A DNA stretch of 64,000 nt from Methanogranum sp963676045 (GTDB taxonomy: Archaea > Thermoplasmatota > Thermoplasmata > Methanomassiliicoccales > Methanomethylophilaceae): the NCBI GenBank assembly GCA_963676045.1, contig OY780938.1, positions 1,054,001 through 1,118,000 on the forward strand, read 5' to 3'. The notes below the pieces were generated by a model. The model worked only from the letters and a program-made list of their open reading frames with translations. It made no database searches and was not told where the DNA came from. Below are positions 51,956 to 61,369 of the stretch, piece by piece (the first letter of the stretch is position 1; the number at the start of each line of letters is the position of its first letter). The translations under genes were made by a program, and so were the position numbers.

Positions 51956-52057
51956 TCACGCAGACTTCTTTTTCTTTGTCTGCAGGTAGTAGTAAGCACA
52001 TCCTGCAACTACGACGATCACTACTACTGCCACTACAGCCCAAACCCATGCATCCAT
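51956..52057 (-). CDS. Tiny single-span membrane protein, 33 aa
   Basis: ATG 52057 has an excellent ribosome binding site, GGAGGAATACAAAATG. The helix is very Val-rich (VWAVVAVVVIVVVAGCAYYY) with a basic tail (QTKKKKSA). An AT-rich promoter-like region (ATCTATAAATATG on this strand, near 52126-52138) lies about 70 bases upstream. It is probably a real, well-translated microprotein; a regulatory subunit of a membrane complex is one option. The 240 bases between it and the GNAT gene hold nothing else I recognise. Confidence 0.6.
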   Translation of the reverse strand: MDAWVWAVVAVVVIVVVAGCAYYYLQTKKKKSA

Positions 52058-52293
52058 TTTGTATTCCTCCTTCATTGCTGAAAGGTACTCTTGTGCCTTT
52101 GGAGCTAAATATAGGACCGATTTTGTACATATTTATAGATTTTTATTGAACGCAACTTCACGTAAAATACCAGTATGACGAATGTCGAACATGAAATCTG
52201 AGGGCATTTGCATCCAGGTACTCTGGATGGACGGGGTCGTGTAGAATAAGATATTAACATGTGAAAGGATTTCTCGGAAAAGGAGGAACATTC

Positions 52294-52863
52294 ATGCTTA
52301 CGGCAGACGAGATGACCAAGAAGGACATACCTGAGGCCATGAGGATCTCACTGAAGGAATTGGGATCCGACTATCTTTCAGAAAAGGATTTCGAAGAGGC
52401 CATCGATTCGAAGGACATATTCTGCATCATCGTGCATGAGGACGACAAGGTCCTTGGATTCGCGATATGCCAGATGTTCGGCCCTGATAAAGTGGACAAG
52501 ATGCTCCGCCTTCCAGACAGCCCGGAGCGCGATATGCTCATCTCCAAAGGAAGGATCGGGCTGTTCGATTCGGTGTCTGTGTCTGAGAAGGCAAGGGGCA
52601 AAGGAGTGGGCACGGTCCTCGCAAAGGCATGCATGGAGAGATTCCAGACCGAGGGCATCGAGGTCGTGACCGCGATGGCCTGGGAAGATTACACCGGGCA
52701 CTGCAACATAAGGAAGATACTCATGAACTCGATGGGGCTCTCCCCGTCATACGCCATACAGGGGTATTGGAACCAGTTCGTCAACTCTCCGGAAGGGCAT
52801 CATTGCCCGATGTGCGGTTCGCCGTGCAAGTGCTACGGAAGACTCTTTTACAAAGAATTCTGA
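52294..52863 (+). CDS. GNAT acetyltransferase with Cys-rich C-terminus
   Basis: 189 residues from ATG 52294, preceded by AAAGGAGG. The acetyl-CoA site is in VSEKARGKGVGTVLAKACME (R-G-K-G-V-G). A C-terminal extension, HHCPMCGSPCKCYGRLFYKEF (split HHCPMCG and CKCYG), adds four Cys and two His, a likely metal site absent from ordinary GNATs. The substrate is unknown. Overlaps the convergent TerC gene by 16 bases. Confidence 0.8.
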   Translation: MLTADEMTKKDIPEAMRISLKELGSDYLSEKDFEEAIDSKDIFCIIVHEDDKVLGFAICQMFGPDKVDKMLRLPDSPERDMLISKGRIGLFDSVSVSEKARGKGVGTVLAKACMERFQTEGIEVVTAMAWEDYTGHCNIRKILMNSMGLSPSYAIQGYWNQFVNSPEGHHCPMCGSPCKCYGRLFYKEF

Positions 52864-53771
52864 GCCTTGCTCCTCTTATCGGAATATATCGAGGCCAACA
52901 CTGTCAAAGTGAATGCCACCACGATGAACACCAATGATGCCACCACGGAAATCTCGTAATATTCGGATACCAGCATTTTCACACCGACGAAGACGAGTAT
53001 CGCGCCGAGTCCGTACTTCATGTACTTCAGAGATACCATCGTTCCCCTCAAAGCGAAGTAGAGCGACCTAAGTCCCATGATCGCGAATATGTTGGACGTG
53101 TAGACGATGAACGTGTCAGTCGTTATCGACAACGCGGCGGGTATGGAATCGAATGCGAACATGATATCGGAAAGCTCTATGACGATTATGCACACGAACA
53201 GGGGGGTGGCGACCTTGACGCCGTTCTTTATCGTGAACAGCTTGGCCCCATCCAATTCAGGAGATGCCTTGATGCGCTTGCACAGCTTCACGGCGAACGA
53301 CTCCGAGCCCTCCCTCTCCTTACCGAACGTTGTCTTCAATGCGGTGAATATCAGTATCGCACCGAATATGTACATGACGAAATGGAATGACTCCAAAAGC
53401 TCCGACCCTACGAATATGAATATCGCGCGGAACAGTATCGCACCGACGACACCGTAGAATAACGCCTCGTGCTGATATTCGTCAGGTATCGCGAAATATG
53501 AGAATATGACGATGAAGACGAATATGTTGTCCACGCTCATGGCCTTCTCGATCGCATATGCGGCGAGATACTCGGTGGTCTTCTCGGACCCCATCTCGAC
53601 GTACACGAACAAGGCGAATATGAGGGCCACCGTGACCCACATGGCCGTCATCAGCAGGGCCTTCTTCACAGGTATGTGCTTGGGGCCGCGGTTGAATACA
53701 CCTAGGTCCAATGCAAGTAATATGACCACGATTATGCCGAAAACTACCCACATTATCGTCTGATCTATCAT
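52848..53771 (-). CDS. TerC-family integral membrane protein
   Basis: 307 residues from ATG 53771. Nine or so membrane spans with the family motifs AIEKAMSVDNIFVF (metal-binding Asp/Asn), HEALFYGVVGAILFRAIFIF, and IVIELSDIMFAFDSIPAAL. Alx/TerC proteins export manganese or other cations, often under stress. Follows the DnaJ gene on the same strand, after a 57-base gap. Confidence 0.9.
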   Translation of the reverse strand: MIDQTIMWVVFGIIVVILLALDLGVFNRGPKHIPVKKALLMTAMWVTVALIFALFVYVEMGSEKTTEYLAAYAIEKAMSVDNIFVFIVIFSYFAIPDEYQHEALFYGVVGAILFRAIFIFVGSELLESFHFVMYIFGAILIFTALKTTFGKEREGSESFAVKLCKRIKASPELDGAKLFTIKNGVKVATPLFVCIIVIELSDIMFAFDSIPAALSITTDTFIVYTSNIFAIMGLRSLYFALRGTMVSLKYMKYGLGAILVFVGVKMLVSEYYEISVVASLVFIVVAFTLTVLASIYSDKRSKAQNSL

Positions 53772-53828
53772 AAGGATGAAAAGAGGATAGTAAAAAGGGG
53801 TTTTTAAATGAATTGGAACCAACCAGGA

Positions 53829-54971
53829 TTATAGGCCTTCTAATTTCTTCCTTATCTTGGATTTCTTGGCCGCGGATGGCTTCTTGCCTGCATCCTCATC
53901 CAATTTCTCCAAGAGCTCCCTCTCCGCCGGGGTCACCTTCGAAGGCACGTCGATGCGCACCCTCACGAACAGGTCCCCGCGAGATGAGGAATTGATCTTT
54001 GGAAGCCCTTTGCTGGAAAGCCTGAGTACCCCGCCTACCTGAGTTCCTGCGGGTATGTTGACCTCCAGGACCTCGCCCTCCAGGGTCTTGACCTTCTCGG
54101 CCCCTCCGAGTACGAGACGCGGATACGTCGTCGTGACATCGGTCCAGAGGTTGATGCCGTCGCGTTGGAATTCCTTGTTCTCCTTCACATGTATCACCAC
54201 GTAAAGGTCTCCGGGACCTCCTCCGTTGTAGCCTGCATCCCCTGCGCCGGGGACCCTTATGCGGGACCCCTCCTCCAATCCTCTAGGTATCTTCAATGCC
54301 ACTTTCGATGTGGTGTTGTAACTTCCCGCACCATGACATTTTGGACATTTGTCCTTGAATACCTTGCCTGAACCGCGGCATGTCGGACAATCGGTCACCG
54401 CGACCATGTTGCCGAATGGCGTGCGCTGGACCCTTTGGACCCTGCCCTGGCCTCCACAGTCGGGGCAGTTCTGGACCTTTCCGTCCTTTCCTCCTGTGCC
54501 GTTGCAATCGCGACATGTCACCGTGTGCGGTACCGATATCTCGATGTCCTTGCCGTTCAGCACATCCATGAAATCTATTGTGAGATCGTAACGCAATGAT
54601 TCCCCTGAACGTGCGGAGGTCTTGGAACCCCCGCGACGTCCTCCACCGAACATGCTTCCGAAGAGGTCACCGAATATATCGCTGACATCATCCGCATGGG
54701 TGAAATCATCCCAGGTGAAGCCGTCATTGCCGAATTGCCCCTGAAGGCCGGCACGACCATACTGATCGTACAGCTTCCGCTTCTCCGCATCCGAGAGGAC
54801 CTCGTATGCCTCAGATATCTTCTTGAACTTGGCCTCTGCGACCGTCTTGTCCTCTGTAGTGACATCTGGATGGTACTTCTTGGCCAATCTGCGGTACGCT
54901 GCCTTTATCTCGTCGGGCGTCGCGTCCTTCTGTACTTCTAATATCTCGTAGTAGTCTTCTTCGCCTGGCAT
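53829..54971 (-). CDS. dnaJ: Chaperone DnaJ
   Basis: 380 residues. J-domain with AAYRRLAKKYHPDVT (HPD), Gly/Phe linker, four CxxCxGxG zinc repeats (CRDCNGTGGKDG, CPDCGGQGRV, CPTCRGSGKV, CPKCHGAGSY), and two C-terminal beta domains. Last gene of the grpE-dnaK-dnaJ operon; these came to archaea from bacteria. Confidence 0.96.
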   Translation of the reverse strand: MPGEEDYYEILEVQKDATPDEIKAAYRRLAKKYHPDVTTEDKTVAEAKFKKISEAYEVLSDAEKRKLYDQYGRAGLQGQFGNDGFTWDDFTHADDVSDIFGDLFGSMFGGGRRGGSKTSARSGESLRYDLTIDFMDVLNGKDIEISVPHTVTCRDCNGTGGKDGKVQNCPDCGGQGRVQRVQRTPFGNMVAVTDCPTCRGSGKVFKDKCPKCHGAGSYNTTSKVALKIPRGLEEGSRIRVPGAGDAGYNGGGPGDLYVVIHVKENKEFQRDGINLWTDVTTTYPRLVLGGAEKVKTLEGEVLEVNIPAGTQVGGVLRLSSKGLPKINSSSRGDLFVRVRIDVPSKVTPAERELLEKLDEDAGKKPSAAKKSKIRKKLEGL

Positions 54972-54987
54972 GTGGTATCATCAGCCC

Positions 54988-56865
54988 TTACTCGTCATCG
55001 ACTATCTTGTAGTCCGCATCGACGAATCCGTCATCCTTCTTTGCACCGCTTGATGAGTTCGATGAAGATGAGGATGCGTTCTCTGTCTTGCCCTGTTTCG
55101 GGGCCTGCTGCTCTGTCGACTGCTGCTGGTATATCCTCTCGCTCATCGGGCCCATCGCCTTCATCAAAGCGTCGATCTTTGCCTTTATCGCTGCGGTGTC
55201 GTCGCTGTTCTTGACGGATTCAAGATTGCCGATCGCTGCATCGATGTCAGCCCTCTCCTGCTGCGTGGCCTTCTCCCCGAGCTCTTCCATGGTCTTGCGT
55301 GCATTCGCCACAAGTGAATCGGCCTGGTTGCGGACCTCGATGTTCTCTACCTTCTTCTTGTCAGCATCGGCATACTGCTCGGCCTGCTTGACGAGCTCCT
55401 CTATCTCGTTCTTGTTGAGCTTGTTGGAGGATGCGATGGTTATTTTCTGCTGCTTGCCGGTACCCTTGTCCTTTGCGGACACGTTGATTATGCCGTTCGC
55501 GTCTATGTCGAAGGTGACCTCGATCTGAGGCACCCCGCGCCTGGATGGCAATATCCCATCCAATATGAACTTGCCGAGGACCGTGTTATCGGAAGCCATC
55601 TTCCTCTCACCCTGGACGACGTTGATCTCCACGGAAGGCTGGTTGTCCACTGCTGTGGAGAAGACCTGGCTCTTCTTCGTTGGGATCGTCGTGTTCCTCT
55701 CTATGAGTGTCGTTGCGACACCTCCGAGAGTCTCGATACCGAGGGACAACGGCGTCACATCCAACAGGAGGACGTCCTTGACCTCGCCGGAGAGGACTGC
55801 GCCCTGCACGGCCGCTCCCATCGACACGCATTCCATTGGGTCCACTCCGCGCTGGATCTTGGGTCCGACGATGCTCTCCACGAAATTCTGGACCATCGGC
55901 ATCCTTGTCGGGCCTCCGACCATTATGATCTTGTCGATGTTATCGTTCGTGAAATGGGCATCCTTCATCGCCTGCTCGATCGACTGCTTGCATCTGCTGA
56001 CGATCGGCTCGACCAACTGTTCGAGCTTCGCGCGTGTTATGGTCTGCACCAGGTGCTTCGGGCCCGATGCGTCGGATGTTATGAATGGCAGGTTTATCTC
56101 CGTCTGCATTGTCGTGGAGAGTTCGATCTTGGCCTTCTCGCAGGCCTCCCTCACCCTCCAGAATGCCATGTTGTCCTTGGATAGGTCGACGCCAGTCTCG
56201 TTCTGGAACTGCTTGATCACATATCTCGTGATCGTCTCGTCCATATCCGAACCTCCGAGCTGGGTGTCACCTGATGTCGAGATGACCTCGAACACACCGT
56301 CGCTGAAGTCCATTATCGTCACATCGAGTGTTCCTCCTCCGAGGTCGAACACCATTATCTTCTGCGCTGTACCTGATTTGTCCAATCCGTATGCGAGCGC
56401 GGCTGCCGTTGGCTCGTTTATTATGCGGACGACCTCGAGGCCGGCGATGGCCCCTGCATCCTTTGTGGCCTGCCTCTGATTGTCATTGAAGTATGCGGGC
56501 ACGGTTATGACCGCTTTTTCTACGGTCTCGCCCAAGTATGCCTCTGCGTCCTTCTTTATCTTCTGAAGTATGAATGCGGATATCTGCTGGGGTGTGTACT
56601 CCTTGCCCAATGCAGTGACCTTCTCATTGGACCCCATCTTCCTCTTAACATTCTTTATCGTACCGTCTGGGTTCGTGACCGCCTGTCTCCTTGCAGGTTC
56701 TCCTACGAGGAGCTGCCCATCCTTTGTGAATGCTACATACGAGGGGAAAGATTTCCCTCCTACGCTTGTTCCCTCTGCGGAGGGTATCATGGTTGGCCTC
56801 CCGCCTTCCATTATGGAGGCGGCCGAGTTGCTTGTTCCGAGATCTATTCCGATTATTCTTGACAT
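54988..56865 (-). CDS. dnaK: Chaperone DnaK (Hsp70)
   Basis: 625 residues from ATG 56865, preceded by AGGTGAG. MSRIIGIDLGTSNSAASI, VITVPAYFNDNQRQATKDAG, VFDLGGGTLDVTI, IDKIIMVGGPTRMP, and a C-terminal disordered tail ending VDADYKIVDDE. It lacks the 24-residue insertion of Gram-negative DnaK in the first lobe, as other archaeal copies do. Middle gene of the operon, 15 bases after grpE. Confidence 0.96.
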   Translation of the reverse strand: MSRIIGIDLGTSNSAASIMEGGRPTMIPSAEGTSVGGKSFPSYVAFTKDGQLLVGEPARRQAVTNPDGTIKNVKRKMGSNEKVTALGKEYTPQQISAFILQKIKKDAEAYLGETVEKAVITVPAYFNDNQRQATKDAGAIAGLEVVRIINEPTAAALAYGLDKSGTAQKIMVFDLGGGTLDVTIMDFSDGVFEVISTSGDTQLGGSDMDETITRYVIKQFQNETGVDLSKDNMAFWRVREACEKAKIELSTTMQTEINLPFITSDASGPKHLVQTITRAKLEQLVEPIVSRCKQSIEQAMKDAHFTNDNIDKIIMVGGPTRMPMVQNFVESIVGPKIQRGVDPMECVSMGAAVQGAVLSGEVKDVLLLDVTPLSLGIETLGGVATTLIERNTTIPTKKSQVFSTAVDNQPSVEINVVQGERKMASDNTVLGKFILDGILPSRRGVPQIEVTFDIDANGIINVSAKDKGTGKQQKITIASSNKLNKNEIEELVKQAEQYADADKKKVENIEVRNQADSLVANARKTMEELGEKATQQERADIDAAIGNLESVKNSDDTAAIKAKIDALMKAMGPMSERIYQQQSTEQQAPKQGKTENASSSSSNSSSGAKKDDGFVDADYKIVDDE

Positions 56866-56880
56866 CTTGCTCACCTGTCC

Positions 56881-57423
56881 TTAATTGTTTTCTTCTTTCT
56901 TCTTGGTAACGATGACCTTCGCGTATCTTATCACGCGGCCGTCGATCGTATATCCTTTTTGGAACACCTGGGCGATCTTGCCGTCGGTGTCATCTTCCAC
57001 TATGCACATGGCCTCATGCACATTTGGGTCGAACTGCCCTTCGGATGGGATCTCCTTCAAACCCTTTTCCTCGAGCATCTTCATCAGATTCTTCCTTACG
57101 CCCCTGAAGCCGATCACCAGGTCGGTCTCTTCCGTCGCAGTTGCCAGTGCGCGATCGATATCGTCTATCACCGACAGCAGCTCCTTCACCATTCCTTCGT
57201 TGGCGTATTTCCGAAACTCCTCGTTCTCCTTCTGCGTCCTCTTGCGATAATTGTCAAAGTCAGCCTGCAACCTCCTTGCCATGCTGAGGTATTCCTCTGC
57301 CTTTGTATGCGCTTCAGCGAGATCGTCCTTCACGACGTTCTCTGCCTGTTTGTCTGACTCGGGTGCACCTTCCGTTGCCTTATCCTCCTTATCTGCGGAC
57401 TTTTTTTTAGACTTGTCAGTCAT
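56881..57423 (-). CDS. grpE: Nucleotide exchange factor GrpE
   Basis: 180 residues. Acidic N-terminal tail, long helix (EEYLSMARRLQADFDNYRKR, split), then GVRKNLMKMLEEKGLKEIPSEGQFDPNVHEAM and VFQKGYTIDGRVIRYAKVIV, the GrpE signature (given here in parts FDPNVHEAM and QKGYTIDGRVIR). First gene of the grpE-dnaK-dnaJ operon, with a TATA box at 57444-57452. Confidence 0.95.
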   Translation of the reverse strand: MTDKSKKKSADKEDKATEGAPESDKQAENVVKDDLAEAHTKAEEYLSMARRLQADFDNYRKRTQKENEEFRKYANEGMVKELLSVIDDIDRALATATEETDLVIGFRGVRKNLMKMLEEKGLKEIPSEGQFDPNVHEAMCIVEDDTDGKIAQVFQKGYTIDGRVIRYAKVIVTKKKEENN

Positions 57424-57443
57424 CGGATGGCCTCTGTGTAATT

Positions 57444-57473
57444 CTATTTAAAGTAAAAGGGGGCACTGCCCCC
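57444..57473 (-). promoter_or_regulatory. grpE promoter overlapping thermosome terminator
   Basis: On the reverse strand, a GGGGGCAGTGCCCCC hairpin (57459-57473) with TTTTACTTT after it ends the thermosome message. It runs directly into TTTAAATAG (57444-57452), a TATA box about 20-30 bases before the grpE start. The terminator and the next promoter are packed into 66 bases. Confidence 0.6.
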
Positions 57474-57489
57474 CATTTTTTTAATGTTT

Positions 57490-59124
57490 TCAATCGTCCA
57501 TGCCGCCTGGCATTCCGCTTCCGTCTCCCATCTGTGGGAGGGGGCTTGCTTTGGATGCGATGACGTCGTCGATCCTGAGGATCATGACCGCTGCATCTGT
57601 GGCGGAATTGATGGCCTGTTTTCCGATCCTGTAGGGTTCGATGACATCGAGTTTCATCATGTCCTCTACCTTTCCAGAGAAGGGGTTCAGTCCAGCGTAT
57701 GTCTTGCCGGCCTTGTGCTGCTTCCTCATCTCTATGACTATGTCGATCGGGTCGAGACCTGCGTTGTCGGCGAGTGTCGTTGGGATTATCTCCATTGCGG
57801 ATGCGAACGCCTCGATGGCGATCTGCTCCCTTCCACCGACGGACTGCGCGTAATCCCTGAGGCCCATTGCGATCTCCATTGCTGTGGAACCTCCTCCGGT
57901 CACGATCATTCCATCCTCGATTGAGACCTTTACCACGGACCATGCGTCGACGAGTGACCTCTCGACCTCATCTGCCACGTGCTGTGTTCCTCCCCTTACG
58001 AGTATTGAAACTGTCTTGGGGTCTTTGCAGCCTGTGACGAATGTCATGTCCTCTTCCTCGATGCGCCTGAGCTCTACTGTCTCCGCGAATCCGAGGTCGG
58101 TAGCTGCTATCTCAGAGATCTTGTTGAGTATGCTTGCTCCTGTGGACCTTCCGAGCCTCTCCATATCGGACTTCTTGACGCGCCTGCAGGCGTATATGCC
58201 CTCTTTGGCGAAGAAGTGCTGTGCGAGGTCGTCGATTCCCTTCTGGCAGAACACGACGGTTGCTCCGGACGCCTTTACTTTGGCGACCATGTCCCTGAGC
58301 ATCTTCTCTTCCTCCTGGATGAAGGCAGAGAGCTGGCTTGGGTCTGTTATCTGTATTTTTGCCTCCATCTCGGTCTTCTTGACCTCGAATGCGGCATCGA
58401 TGAGCGCGATCTTCGCGTTCTTTACCTTCTTGGGCATAGCATCGGAGACTGGCTCCTTGTCGATTATGAGACCTTTGACCATCTCGGTCTGATCCATGTT
58501 CGCTCCAGGTTTCTTGACGGTCTGGATGTTCTTGAGGTCGGCGAAATACTTTCCGTCCTCGGTCTTGTCGACGATCGTCTTGACTGCGTCGACCACCATT
58601 TCTGCGAAGAGGACCTTTGATGCGTTGACCTGCTTGCTGATCATCGCGGTCTGAGCTATCTGCTTCAAGAGGTCGTCGTCATTTATCGAGACCTTCTTGG
58701 ATACTTTCTTGAGTATTTCCTGGGCCCTAATATTGGCGAGCCTGTATCCTGCCGTGATTATGGTAGGATGGACGTTGGAGTCGATCATGTCGGTGGCCTT
58801 CTTCAAAAGCTCACCTGCGATTATGACGGAGGTTGTTGTTCCGTCACCGACTTCTGCATCCTGCGTCTTTGCGACCTCTACGAGCATCTTTGCTGCAGGG
58901 TGCTGGACGTCCATCTCCTTGAGTATGGTCACACCGTCATTGGTTATGACGACGTCGCCCATGTTGTCCACGAGCATCTTGTCCATTCCTCTTGGTCCCA
59001 AACTGCTCCTTACAGCGTCAGCGATTGCCCTGGCGGCAGAGATGTTGTTGAACTGTGCGTCCTTTCCTTTGTCTCTTCTCGTTCCTTCCCTCAATATGAT
59101 GACTGGAGTGTTACCCATTCCCAT
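57490..59124 (-). CDS. Thermosome subunit (group II chaperonin)
   Basis: 544 residues. SLGPRGMDKMLVDNMGDVVITNDGVTIL (seen as SLGPRGMDKMLVDN and NDGVTILKEM), GDGTTTSVIIAGELL, a helical-protrusion apical domain, and GGGSTAMEIAMGLRDYA. The C-terminal GGM-type tail reads GMPGGMDD. It folds proteins in a two-ring ATPase complex. A strong ribosome binding site (CGGAGG) and TATA box precede it. Only one subunit gene is in the window. Confidence 0.96.
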   Translation of the reverse strand: MGMGNTPVIILREGTRRDKGKDAQFNNISAARAIADAVRSSLGPRGMDKMLVDNMGDVVITNDGVTILKEMDVQHPAAKMLVEVAKTQDAEVGDGTTTSVIIAGELLKKATDMIDSNVHPTIITAGYRLANIRAQEILKKVSKKVSINDDDLLKQIAQTAMISKQVNASKVLFAEMVVDAVKTIVDKTEDGKYFADLKNIQTVKKPGANMDQTEMVKGLIIDKEPVSDAMPKKVKNAKIALIDAAFEVKKTEMEAKIQITDPSQLSAFIQEEEKMLRDMVAKVKASGATVVFCQKGIDDLAQHFFAKEGIYACRRVKKSDMERLGRSTGASILNKISEIAATDLGFAETVELRRIEEEDMTFVTGCKDPKTVSILVRGGTQHVADEVERSLVDAWSVVKVSIEDGMIVTGGGSTAMEIAMGLRDYAQSVGGREQIAIEAFASAMEIIPTTLADNAGLDPIDIVIEMRKQHKAGKTYAGLNPFSGKVEDMMKLDVIEPYRIGKQAINSATDAAVMILRIDDVIASKASPLPQMGDGSGMPGGMDD

Positions 59125-59186
59125 GTTTTCATTCCTCCGTTATTCCCACTATTACGTGGACTATGAGTGGGTTATAGTTTGTTCTT

Positions 59187-59196
59187 CTATATAAAC
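59187..59196 (-). promoter_or_regulatory. Thermosome TATA box
   Basis: Reverse strand GTTTATATAG, followed by a leader of about 60 bases with CGGAGGAATG just before the start codon. The 317 bases between the thermosome start (59124) and the next gene (59442) otherwise hold only AT-rich divergent promoter sequence; I see no RNA gene in it. Confidence 0.6.
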
Positions 59197-59441
59197 ATAA
59201 CTACATATCGCCTTAATAAAAAACCATACGGAGCGCCATATCCGATGTGTCCAGATATTATTCTATATTAGATATATGACCTTTGGAACGGGCATCCGAT
59301 CTCATGGGCAGGACACTCTTTTATCCCATTATGTAACATTGCGAGGCCGCCGCGATCATGGGAATTATTTTTATCGGATAATCGTGCTGTACTATTGTGT
59401 ACCATACGATAAGGACCTGTTTCGCATGCGATGATGGAAAG

Positions 59442-61205
59442 ATGCAACTCCTTGACAACATTCCCAAGGAATACTACTGCATGGACCTTCATGTGCAGGA
59501 GACCAACAAGGCCATGATCTCGTATGAGATGGAGCTCTTCACATATTACCTGTTCAAGAACTATCCGAGATATGACGACGGACCGGCCTATACGAAGGAA
59601 TATGAGGACATATTGTCCATTCTGGAGTTCTATCTCAACAGGCTGACGGCATGCAATGACGACACCATCTCGGAACTCATGACCAATCTCAGATTCTCGC
59701 TGACGTACTATATGAGAAAGACCTCTGACCAGGTCAGAGAGCTTGCAGACAAGGATGTCCACAAACATTACACCACGAGGGACAGATACAGCAAGAGCCT
59801 GGAGTTGAAGAACATGTGCTGTTACGAGGCCCCGCTGTTCACGGTCAAGGACCTCGAGCACATCGATAAATTGGAACCGAAGGACCGTGCCAAGATAACA
59901 GATGGGTTCAAGAATGCCGCTTCCCACGATAAGACGATAACCAATCTGGATTATTCCTTCGTGATCAAGAATTGCCGTGAGGACACGAAAAGGTCGATAA
60001 CGAACTTCTTCGAATGCGTGAAGAACACCGTGGAGATGTTGGAAGGGCCCTCTCTTTACGTGAAGGTGCCTGAAGGCCCCATGATGGAACTCACTGACGG
60101 ATATTGGAAATCCAAGGACCCGTCACAGATCACCGCCAGGAAGAAATACCTCCCATTGATGGAATTGATAGATCATCTCGACAAGGTGGTCGATATGTCC
60201 CCCAACTTCCTCGGCTCCCAGATATCGAAGGATCTGGATGACATGCGGGACAACCACGTGCGCCCTTACGATGTCCTCCTCTCCGACATAGGCGAGCGCG
60301 ATTCGGACCTCGAGAGCACGGACAGCACCCCTGGATACGTGTATGAAAGAGTGAGTAAAATCGGATCGACGATGGCGCTTCACAGGATGGCGTCCTTCAT
60401 AAGGATCGCGCATTCGATATTCAACGCCTCGAAGGTGGAGAAGACAGGCAGCACCAAGTACATATCCCTGAGATTCAACGTGAAGTCGTTGATGAGGATG
60501 CTGGACCCCGAGATCTTCGGCAAGATCACATTCTCGGACATGGTCATAGTTTCGGATGACGAGAGCATGTACGATGAATACACCAAATACCTCGTGAAAG
60601 AGGTCGGCTTCAAAAAAGATCCCGAGGGCGGGTCCTACTCCCGCGAATATGATCTGAGCGGCATACAGAACGAATGGTGTCCGTCGGGAAGACAGAAGGA
60701 CAGGGCCCTGCCGGTAGGCTGCATAAGCTACATAAGGTCCATACGCAGAGTGGAATGCGACGAGGTCCTCAACGCGTTGCCTAACATGAACAACAACTCC
60801 GTGATACTCGTCAACAAGGATGACCTGGACCTGGTGGAGACGATCGCGAGCGGACTTAAGAAGGCAGGGAAGAAGAACATACGCTTCATAGTGATCAAAG
60901 GCGACGACGCATTCGTGTCGATCAACGAGAACGTGGACGACATCATAGAGGTCGGAGTGAAGGATTGCGAGGAATCCCTTTACAATGTCCATTCGAACGG
61001 TATAATCGTGAAGAGGCAGATGGCGTCCGCCAAAACCATAGAGGCCATATACAAGGATTGCAAGATAAAACTGAACAGGAACGCGACCGCATCCGAGCTA
61101 CTTGAGAAATGCATCGATAGGAAAGTGAAGGACCCGCACGAGGCGATACAGAATGCAGCGGTGAAAGAGTTCTTGCAACTATCTAGATCGCTTACCGAAG
61201 GATGA
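59442..61205 (+). CDS. Unrecognised 587-602-aa protein
   Basis: 587 residues from ATG 59442, preceded by GGAAAG; a GTG at 59397 would give 602. The protein is soluble, charged and probably mostly helical, with no membrane span, P-loop or clear zinc motif. Recognisable stretches include YFLYY-like ELFTYYLFKNYPRYDDG, FLGSQISKDLDDMRDN, and a C-terminal third with strand-helix alternation (NNSVILVNKDDLDLVETI, NIRFIVIKGDDAFVSIN) that looks like a nucleotide-binding or Toprim-like alpha/beta fold. It stands alone between the thermosome and kdp. I do not recognise the family. Confidence 0.75.
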   Translation: MQLLDNIPKEYYCMDLHVQETNKAMISYEMELFTYYLFKNYPRYDDGPAYTKEYEDILSILEFYLNRLTACNDDTISELMTNLRFSLTYYMRKTSDQVRELADKDVHKHYTTRDRYSKSLELKNMCCYEAPLFTVKDLEHIDKLEPKDRAKITDGFKNAASHDKTITNLDYSFVIKNCREDTKRSITNFFECVKNTVEMLEGPSLYVKVPEGPMMELTDGYWKSKDPSQITARKKYLPLMELIDHLDKVVDMSPNFLGSQISKDLDDMRDNHVRPYDVLLSDIGERDSDLESTDSTPGYVYERVSKIGSTMALHRMASFIRIAHSIFNASKVEKTGSTKYISLRFNVKSLMRMLDPEIFGKITFSDMVIVSDDESMYDEYTKYLVKEVGFKKDPEGGSYSREYDLSGIQNEWCPSGRQKDRALPVGCISYIRSIRRVECDEVLNALPNMNNNSVILVNKDDLDLVETIASGLKKAGKKNIRFIVIKGDDAFVSINENVDDIIEVGVKDCEESLYNVHSNGIIVKRQMASAKTIEAIYKDCKIKLNRNATASELLEKCIDRKVKDPHEAIQNAAVKEFLQLSRSLTEG

Positions 61206-61231
61206 ATTCTATGTTCATTTATCTAAATAAG

Positions 61232-61335
61232 TAACTAACAATCATTTAAATATTGACCAGCGAGATATCCTGAAAGATAAGTGACCATCGACTGCTTTTG
61301 ATACCACGTAACAAGCGATACTGACTTGTTAGTTA
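61232..61335. promoter_or_regulatory. Nested inverted repeats upstream of kdpB
   Basis: TAACTAACAA (61232-61241) is repeated inverted as TTGTTAGTTA (61326-61335), a perfect 10-base match 84 bases apart. A tighter hairpin TAACAAG-N9-CTTGTTA (61309-61331) shares the right arm. TTTAATATA (61342-61350) follows as TATA box. Candidate operator or alternative RNA structure for potassium control. Confidence 0.5.
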
Positions 61336-61369
61336 GGGGGATTTAATATAATCATTCAGAGAGAATCAA

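Noticed and set aside
60123..60992. 289-codon reverse-strand frame inside the 587-aa gene
   Set aside because: Antisense shadow with His/Val/Arg-rich composition and no ribosome binding site.
61206..61369. Known c-di-AMP or other named riboswitch ahead of kdpB
   Set aside because: The inverted repeats are clear, but I cannot match the conserved core of any riboswitch class.
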